From DATDAH01 sp963792205 (GTDB taxonomy: Bacteria > Actinomycetota > Acidimicrobiia > Acidimicrobiales > DATDAH01), in the NCBI GenBank assembly GCA_963792205.1, contig CAWBVI010000003.1, forward strand, positions 62,001 through 126,000: 64,000 bases of DNA. Direction: 5' to 3'. The stretch's first letter is position 1, and each line of letters starts with the position of its first letter. The translations under genes and the position numbers were made by a program. This document shows, piece after piece, positions 58,498 to 64,000 of this stretch. The notes beneath the pieces were generated by a model. It was not told the DNA's origin, made no database searches, and worked only from the letters and a program-made list of their open reading frames with translations.

Positions 58498-60324
58498 TCA
58501 GGCGTGGGTGCCGAGGTAGGCCTCGCGGACGTTGGGGTGGGCTTGGATTTCTTCTGGGGTGCCCTGGGCGATGACCACGCCGTGGTCGAGCACGTAGATG
58601 CGGTCGCAGAGGTTGGTGATGAAGTGCAGGTCGTGGTCGATGACGATCACGCCGGCGCTCACCCGAGCGGCCAGGGAGCGCACCCGGTCGATCATGGCGG
58701 CGGACTCGGCGTCGCTCATGCCGGAGGTGGGCTCGTCGAGCAACAGGAAGGCCGGGGCGAGCGCCGCCGCCCGGGCCAGCTCCAGGCGGCGCTGGGAGCC
58801 GTAGTCCAGCTCCCGGGCCCGCCGGTCCTGCGCCTCCAGGAGGTCGCCGGCCACCAACAGCTCGTCGACGTCGACCCGCACGCCCGCCTTCCGCCAGCGG
58901 TGGGCCACGAGGGCAGCGATCTCGACGTTCTCCCGCACCGACAAGTCGCCGAACAGGCGCAGGTTCTGGAAGGTACGGGCCAGCCCGGCCCGCCCCACCA
59001 CGTGGGCCGGCTTCCCCGTCAGCGCCCGGTCACCGAGCGTGTAGATGCCGGCGTGGCTGGGCACGACGCCCGTGATGACGTTGAGCAGCGTGGTCTTGCC
59101 CGCCCCGTTGGGGCCGATGAGGCCGACCACCTCGTCGGGCTTCACCAGCACCGAGACGTCGGTGAGGGCGTTGAAGCCTCCGAAGGCGACCGAGATCCCG
59201 TCGGCGCGCAGGCGCTCGGACGGCCCGGCCTCCACTGGGGGTGCGGGAGCGACGTCGGGCGCCTCGCCCCGGAGCCGTCGCCGCAGCTTCGCACTCAGCC
59301 AGTGATCGAGCTCGTGGTCCCGCAGCAGCCCGTGGGGCCGCCAGAGCATGAAGCCGAGCATGGCGGCACCGAGGAAGATGTCGGAGAGGCCGGGCTTGAG
59401 GATCCAGCCGAAGCCGGCCACGGGATCATCCGCCAGCGAGCGGGTGATCTCGGTCCCGGCGGTGATCACGACGACGCCCACGAGGGCGCCGGTGACCGAG
59501 TTGCGCCCGCCCACGATGAGCATCGCCAGGGTCAGCAGCGTGAAGTCGAAGAAGAACACGATCGGGCTCATCGAGCCCAGCACCTGCACCCGGAGCGCGG
59601 CGCCGATCGCCACCAGCAGCACCGAGCCCATGAAGGCCACCATCCACGGGACCCGCACGTTGATGCCGGACGCGGCCGCGGCGATCTCGTCCTCCCGTCC
59701 TGCCTGCGCGAGACGACCCCACCGGGAGTCCCGGAAGAGCCGCGCTCCCACCACGGCGAGCACCAGGCACACGTAGATCGGCCCCCGGGTCTCGAGCCGC
59801 GGGATGAACGACAGGCCGCCACCACCGTCGGTCAGGTCGATCCAGTTGAGGGCCACTTCGTGGACGACGAACAGGAAGGCCAGGGTGATCATGGTGGCGG
59901 CGATGCCCCCGGCCCGGGTGACCGCCAAGCCGACGAAGAACCCGATCACCAGCACGATGGCGATGGCCACCAAGGTCGCGGCGAGCGGCCCCAGCTCCTT
60001 CTCGGCCAGGCCCCACGGGGCGTCGGGGATGAACCCGGGGACGAACTCGGTCCCCACCTTCCGACTGGCGGGGATGGCCAGGATCGCCACCGCGTAGCCG
60101 GTGATGGTGGCGAACCCCATGTGCCCGAACGACAGGATCCCGGTGTTGCCGATGAACACCTGGAGGCCCATCACCAAGATGGCGTTCACGAGCATCTGGG
60201 TGACGAGGATGTCCCGGGACCCGGGCCCGGACGAGCCGTAGAGCTGGCCCCCGACGATCAGCAACCCCACCAGGATCACCATCGCCAGGGTGGGCAGCCC
60301 GACCTTCTCGACGAACCGGCGCAC
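58498..60324 (-). CDS. Fused branched-chain-type ABC permease and ATPase (LivM-LivG)
   Basis: A 608-residue fusion. Residues about 1-330 are a LivM-type permease with around nine helices (NAILVMGLQVFIGNTGILSFGH is the conserved region). A disordered linker follows, then from about residue 365 a LivG-type ATPase with Walker A GPNGAGKTT, signature YGSQRRLELARA, Walker B FLLLDEPTSG and the switch His in VIDHDLHFI. In most bacteria these are separate polypeptides. It works with the LivH, LivF and binding proteins upstream on the same strand to import amino acids, aromatic acids or related solutes. Confidence 0.92.
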   Translation of the reverse strand: MRRFVEKVGLPTLAMVILVGLLIVGGQLYGSSGPGSRDILVTQMLVNAILVMGLQVFIGNTGILSFGHMGFATITGYAVAILAIPASRKVGTEFVPGFIPDAPWGLAEKELGPLAATLVAIAIVLVIGFFVGLAVTRAGGIAATMITLAFLFVVHEVALNWIDLTDGGGGLSFIPRLETRGPIYVCLVLAVVGARLFRDSRWGRLAQAGREDEIAAAASGINVRVPWMVAFMGSVLLVAIGAALRVQVLGSMSPIVFFFDFTLLTLAMLIVGGRNSVTGALVGVVVITAGTEITRSLADDPVAGFGWILKPGLSDIFLGAAMLGFMLWRPHGLLRDHELDHWLSAKLRRRLRGEAPDVAPAPPVEAGPSERLRADGISVAFGGFNALTDVSVLVKPDEVVGLIGPNGAGKTTLLNVITGVVPSHAGIYTLGDRALTGKPAHVVGRAGLARTFQNLRLFGDLSVRENVEIAALVAHRWRKAGVRVDVDELLVAGDLLEAQDRRARELDYGSQRRLELARAAALAPAFLLLDEPTSGMSDAESAAMIDRVRSLAARVSAGVIVIDHDLHFITNLCDRIYVLDHGVVIAQGTPEEIQAHPNVREAYLGTHA

Positions 60325-60331
60325 GGCGCCC

Positions 60332-61219
60332 TCAGACCCGCTCGGCCCGGCGAATGGAGATGAGCCCGCCGGGTCGGACGATGAACAGGATCGCGATCAG
60401 CGCGAACACGAACGCGTCGGTCAAGCGGGCGGCGTCACCGGGGAGCCGGGACCGGAAGAAGACCTCGGCCAGGCCGAGCAGGAACCCGCCCAGCACGGCC
60501 CCGCTCAGGCTCCCGAGGCCGCCGATGACCGCGGCCACCACGCCCTTCAGCAACGGCACGGTCCCCACGTCGGGCTCGGCCTGCCCGGCCCGGAGCATCA
60601 GCAGGACGGCGGCGATGCCCGCCAGTGCGCCGGAGAGGGCGAAGGCGCGCGAGATCGTCGCGTCGGCCTTGACCCCCATCAGCCGCGCCGCGTCGAAGTC
60701 CTCTGCGGCCGCCCGCAGCGAGACCCCGAACATCGTGCGCTGGAAGGCCCAGAGGGTCGCCAGCATGGTCACCGCAGTGACCCCGATGACCACGAGGTCG
60801 TAGACCTCGATCGAGATCCCGGCCAGCTCCACCGTGTCGTTGATCCATCCGGGCGAGTCGAACTGGCGCGGGACGGCGGACACGTACATCCGGAACAGGG
60901 CCTGGATCAGGATGGCCACGCCGAAGGACGTGAGCAGCATGGTGAACTCCGAGCTGCCCCGCACCTTCCGGAACGCGACCCGCTCGATCAGCACCGCGGC
61001 CAGCGCGGCGGCCACGACCACCACCGGTGCCCGGGCCCACCACGGGATGTTGTGGATCGACAGCCCGTAGATGACGTAGGCCCCGATGGTGATCAGCTCG
61101 CCGTGGGCGAAGTTGACCAGGTGCATGACCCCGAAGATGATCGCCAGGCCCAGCGCGAGCAGGGCGTAGGTGGAGCCGACCCCGAGCCCGTCGACGATCT
61201 CCTGCACCAGCTGGGTCAC
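60332..61219 (-). CDS. Branched-chain-type ABC transporter permease LivH
   Basis: A 295-residue permease with about eight helices. Typical segments are GSTYALLALGLAIIFGVMHLVNFAHGEL (quoted in part only: ALGLAIIFGVMHLVNFAHGE), MFGVSLRAAAEDFDAARLMG with the ATPase-contact loop, and VAAVIGGLGSLSGAVLGG. It forms the membrane channel with the LivM part of the fusion. Its ATG overlaps the livF stop by 4 bases and its own stop lies just before the fusion gene, seven bases apart. Confidence 0.93.
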   Translation of the reverse strand: MTQLVQEIVDGLGVGSTYALLALGLAIIFGVMHLVNFAHGELITIGAYVIYGLSIHNIPWWARAPVVVVAAALAAVLIERVAFRKVRGSSEFTMLLTSFGVAILIQALFRMYVSAVPRQFDSPGWINDTVELAGISIEVYDLVVIGVTAVTMLATLWAFQRTMFGVSLRAAAEDFDAARLMGVKADATISRAFALSGALAGIAAVLLMLRAGQAEPDVGTVPLLKGVVAAVIGGLGSLSGAVLGGFLLGLAEVFFRSRLPGDAARLTDAFVFALIAILFIVRPGGLISIRRAERV

Positions 61220-61932
61220 AGCGCAGGCCCCTTCGTGCCGAGGTAGGCCTCGAAGAGGTCAGTGCGGTCCAGCAGCTCGGCCCCCGTGCCCTCGTCCACG
61301 ATGGTCCCGGTGCGCAGCACATACGCCCGGTCGGCCACCTCCAGCGCCCGCCGGGCGTTCTGCTCGACCACCAGCAGCGTCCGGCCCTGCGCCTTGAGCT
61401 CGGCCACCAGGCCGAAGATCACGTCGACCATCCGGGGCGCCAGCCCCAGCGACGGCTCGTCCATGAGGATCAGGCGCGGATCGGTGACCAGCGCCCGGGC
61501 CACGGCCAGCTGCTGGGCCTCGCCACCGGACAGGTAGCCGGCGGCGTTCGACCACTTCTCCCGCAGCACGGGGAAGAGCTCGGCCACCTCGTCCATCCGG
61601 CGGCTGCGATCGCCCTTGGACAGGGTCACCCCGGCCACCTGCAGGTTCTCGGCCACGGTGAGGTCGGCGAAGATCCGGCGGTGCTCGGGCACCAGCGCGA
61701 CGCCGCGCCGCAGCATCTCGTCGGGGGTGGCGCCGGTGACGTCGTCGTCGCCGAGGCGGACGTGGCCGGCCGCGGGCGTCAACAGCCCGGCGATGGTGCC
61801 GAGGGTCGTCGTCTTGCCGGCCCCATTGGGGCCGATGAGGGCGACGACCTCGCCCTCGTCGACCCGCAACGAGAGATCACGGATCGCCGAGATCGCCCCG
61901 TACCGGGTGGTCAGCCCTTCGAGCTGGAGCAA
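61216..61932 (-). CDS. Branched-chain-type ABC transporter ATPase LivF
   Basis: A 238-residue ATPase. Walker A GPNGAGKTT, signature LSGGEAQQLAVARA, Walker B LILMDEPSLG, and the LivF-specific VVEQNARRALEVADRAYVL segment are all present. It drives uptake with the LivG part of the fusion and ends 15 bases downstream of the substrate-binding protein gene, so the four-gene set reads binding protein, LivF, LivH, LivM-LivG. Confidence 0.94.
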   Translation of the reverse strand: MLQLEGLTTRYGAISAIRDLSLRVDEGEVVALIGPNGAGKTTTLGTIAGLLTPAAGHVRLGDDDVTGATPDEMLRRGVALVPEHRRIFADLTVAENLQVAGVTLSKGDRSRRMDEVAELFPVLREKWSNAAGYLSGGEAQQLAVARALVTDPRLILMDEPSLGLAPRMVDVIFGLVAELKAQGRTLLVVEQNARRALEVADRAYVLRTGTIVDEGTGAELLDRTDLFEAYLGTKGPAL

Positions 61933-61947
61933 CCCCGCGGACGCCTT

Positions 61948-63210
61948 CTAGCCCTCGGGGACGTTCTCGGGGATGAAGCTGTCGGCGAGGGTGATCTCGC
62001 CGTCGACGATCTCGTGGATGAACACCGGCTTGATCGGCGTGCCGTTGGTGCCGGCGTAGGTCACCGACTCGGTGATCAGCTCCAGGTCCTCGGTGGACTT
62101 GATCTGCTCGGCGATGGCCTCCGGATCGAGCTCGCCGGCCCGGGCGTAGGCGTCGGCCACGATGAGCACGGCGTCGGCCGCCAAGGTCCCGAAGCTCACG
62201 GTCTCCAGGGCCTCGCCGTTCTCCTCCTCGTAGGCGTCGAGGAAGGCCTTCATGCGGGTGCCCTCACCGGGGAAGCCATGGGTCGTGTAGTAGACGCCCT
62301 CGGCGTCGTCCCCCGCCGCGATCACCCCGGTGGCATCGAAGGCATCAGCGCCGACGACGGGCACGTCGCCGAGGCCGGCCCCTTCGAGTTGGCCGAGCAG
62401 GGTGCCGATGAGCGGCATCAGCATCGCCGTGTAGATCACGTCGGGCGGCTCGGCCATGTCGGCCAGCGCGTTCACCTGCGTCGAGAAGTCGGTGTCCTCG
62501 AGGGAGTAGGTGAAGTCCTCGGCCACGTCGCCGCCCCCGGCTTCGAACACCTCGGTGTAGACCGCGGGGTTCTGCTCGAAGTACGGGGCGTCGGCCGACG
62601 AGAAGGTGACCGCGGTCTCCCAGCCCTCGTCGAGGGAGAACTCGGCCGCGGCGGTGGCCTGGGCCGGGTCGTCGAAGGGCACCAGGAAGGAGTTGAGCTC
62701 TGCGTCCGGGAGCACGGGCTCGGTGGAGGCTACGAAGAGCACCGGCACCTGGCCGTTCACCACCTGCAGCAGCGGGAGGCCGAAGTCGGAGAACGGCGGG
62801 CCGAGGATGGCGTCCACGCCCTGGTCGAGCAGGTCCTGGGCGGCCCGCTGGGTCACGTCGGGGTCGCCCTGGATGTCCTGGACGACGATCTCGACCGGTG
62901 TCCCGTCGATCCCGCCCGTGCAGTTGATGCGGTCGGCCATGAACTGGGCCGCCTCGGAACCGGGGCCGTCGGCGTATCCGCCCAGTTCGGAGAAGTCAGC
63001 GGCGTAGCCGATGACCAACGGATCGCCCGTGGGCTCCTCGCACTCGGTGGTCAGGTCGAGGGCGGCGTCCACGTCGACCGCGGCGACCGCACCCCCACCA
63101 TCCGTGGTGCCCTCGCTGCTCTCGTCGGAGCCCCCACCGTCGTCGTCGCCGCAGGCCGCGGCGAGCAACGCCATGACCACCAGGAACGCCATCCCGAGCT
63201 TCGCCCGCAT
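61948..63210 (-). CDS. ABC transporter substrate-binding lipoprotein (LivJ-like)
   Basis: A 420-residue periplasmic-type binding protein anchored as a lipoprotein: the signal ends LLAAAC with Cys20, followed by an acidic Ser/Gly linker. The Peripla_BP_6 fold is seen in DPLVIGYAADFSELGGYADGPG, GTPVEIVVQDIQGDPDVTQRAAQDL and QGVDAILGPPFSDF. The ligand is unknown; the family binds branched-chain amino acids, amides and aromatic compounds such as benzoates. Placement beside the dioxygenase, decarboxylase and HpaG-like genes suggests an aromatic substrate, by inference. Confidence 0.92.
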   Translation of the reverse strand: MRAKLGMAFLVVMALLAAACGDDDGGGSDESSEGTTDGGGAVAAVDVDAALDLTTECEEPTGDPLVIGYAADFSELGGYADGPGSEAAQFMADRINCTGGIDGTPVEIVVQDIQGDPDVTQRAAQDLLDQGVDAILGPPFSDFGLPLLQVVNGQVPVLFVASTEPVLPDAELNSFLVPFDDPAQATAAAEFSLDEGWETAVTFSSADAPYFEQNPAVYTEVFEAGGGDVAEDFTYSLEDTDFSTQVNALADMAEPPDVIYTAMLMPLIGTLLGQLEGAGLGDVPVVGADAFDATGVIAAGDDAEGVYYTTHGFPGEGTRMKAFLDAYEEENGEALETVSFGTLAADAVLIVADAYARAGELDPEAIAEQIKSTEDLELITESVTYAGTNGTPIKPVFIHEIVDGEITLADSFIPENVPEG

Positions 63211-63282
63211 GTCTCCCCCTCCGTCCAAGGTGCCCGCAACCTAGCGGAAGTCGTTTGGACGCAAAAGAAGCGCGGGTCCCGA

Positions 63283-64000
63283 TCAGTCGCGCTGTGGGGC
63301 GCGGACGCCCCGGAACTCCCAGTCGCCGCCCAGGGCGGTGGACAGGACCTCCTCGGACTCGGTGGGTTGCGCGCCGACGTCGTCGCGGATCGGGGTCGGG
63401 CCGGTGACGATCGTGTTGGTCAGCGCGCCGAGTCCCTCGACCTCGACGGTGACGACGTCGCCGGGCTCGACCGAGCGGGAGTTGGCCGGTGTGCCCGAGA
63501 AGACGAGGTCACCGGGCAGCAGGGTGATCGTGCGGGCCAGGTCGGCGACCAGGTAGTGCATGTCCCAGGTCATCTCGTCGGTCGAGCCGTCCTGGCGGAC
63601 CTCGCCGTTCACGAGGGTGCGGATGCCCTTGTGGTGGAAGTCCCAGTCGGTCACGAGGCCGGGGCCCACGGGACAGAGGGTGTCGGAGCCCTTCACCCGG
63701 AGCATGGACCCGGCATCGGTGTCGCGGAAGTCATGGAGCCCGAAGTCGTTGCCGATCGTGTAGCCGGCGATGTGGGCGGCGGCCTCGTCGGGCGAGATGT
63801 TGCGGCAGGGCGTCCCGATGACGATGACGATCTCGCCCTCGTAGTTGAGCCACCGGCACCGGTCGGGCCGGACGACGTCGCCGCCGTGGCTGTTCAGCGC
63901 CGACACGGGCTTCTGGAAGTAGGTCGGTGCCGCGGGCAGCGTGGCCTGGAACTCCTCGACCCGGCTCACGTGGTTGAGGTGGACGCAGAGCACCTTGGTC
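63283..64000 (-). CDS. Fumarylacetoacetate hydrolase-family protein (HpaG-like), 5' end outside window
   Basis: The coding frame runs past the right edge (TKVLCVHLNHVSR reads through base 64000), so the start is outside. Motifs are LNYEGEIVIVIGTP, HIAGYTIGNDFGLHDFRDTD and LARTITLLPGDLVFSGTPANS, the acidic metal-binding and lid segments of FAH/HpaG enzymes. HpaG decarboxylates and isomerises 5-oxopent-3-ene-1,2,5-tricarboxylate, downstream of HpaD and HpaE, matching the other island genes. Other FAH-family roles such as acylpyruvate hydrolase are possible. Confidence 0.85.
   Translation of the reverse strand, partial: TKVLCVHLNHVSRVEEFQATLPAAPTYFQKPVSALNSHGGDVVRPDRCRWLNYEGEIVIVIGTPCRNISPDEAAAHIAGYTIGNDFGLHDFRDTDAGSMLRVKGSDTLCPVGPGLVTDWDFHHKGIRTLVNGEVRQDGSTDEMTWDMHYLVADLARTITLLPGDLVFSGTPANSRSVEPGDVVTVEVEGLGALTNTIVTGPTPIRDDVGAQPTESEEVLSTALGGDWEFRGVRAPQRD

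Overview
The window is about 64 kb of very GC-rich chromosomal DNA with GTG starts, many 4-base ATGA/GTGA gene overlaps, weak or absent Shine-Dalgarno sites, and actinobacterial families (PspC/LiaF proteins, mycothiol-type TIGR03086 protein, FmdB zinc ribbon, ECF42 sigma factor with a DGPF partner, galU-moeA-receptor synteny). This fits an actinobacterium; an Acidimicrobiia-type lineage is my guess, not something the sequence proves. There are no rRNA genes, insertion sequences, phage genes or CRISPR arrays. One tRNA gene, tRNA-Ala(CGC), is present.

Layout. 1-6.9 kb: 5'-truncated EAL phosphodiesterase, nucleosidase plus epimerase pair, a large secreted metalloprotease with three C-terminal repeats, cupin. 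6.9-10.7 kb: P450, a methyltransferase-like protein, a PhyH-type oxygenase coupled to a glycosyltransferase-like gene. 10.7-16.6 kb: ArsR-SRPBCC fusion regulator with reductase, VOC protein, flavin monooxygenase, ECF42 sigma factor with DGPF partner, GNAT. 16.6-21.4 kb: glutamate dehydrogenase and a divergent PspC/LiaF protein versus PspC-histidine kinase/LuxR regulator system. 21.5-22.4 kb: tRNA-Ala and a CAP protein with a paralogue remnant. 22.4-27.6 kb: membrane protein, moaC, moaA, moeA, galU, plsY, all on the minus strand. 27.7-31.1 kb: FmdB, MTA phosphorylase, SAF protein, YbaK, UppP. 31.1-36.1 kb: tldD with two pmbA paralogues around an acidic lipoprotein. 36.2-47.5 kb: thioesterase, TPP enzyme, lipid genes, dxs, NfuA-like protein, two-component system, small secreted protein, amidotransferase.

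47.5-64 kb is the most interesting part: a MarR-controlled catabolic island. On the left strand are MarR, a PLP aromatic-amino-acid-type decarboxylase and a class III extradiol dioxygenase (HpaD-like). Diverging rightwards are an HpaE-like aldehyde dehydrogenase, a MetE-core protein, an alpha/beta hydrolase, two glutamine-synthetase-like ligases, a P450 and an SDR, nearly all overlapping by 4 bases. A branched-chain-type ABC importer and an HpaG-like FAH-family protein follow. Together they suggest uptake and degradation of an aromatic amino acid or amine through gamma-glutamylation and homoprotocatechuate-type meta-cleavage. A near-perfect inverted repeat between the divergent arms is a likely MarR operator.

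Quality caution. At least eight genes are broken by one single-base insertion or deletion each (two in the flavin monooxygenase) while all downstream motifs stay intact. I read these as consensus indel errors rather than real pseudogenes, and I report each gene over its full reconstructed span.
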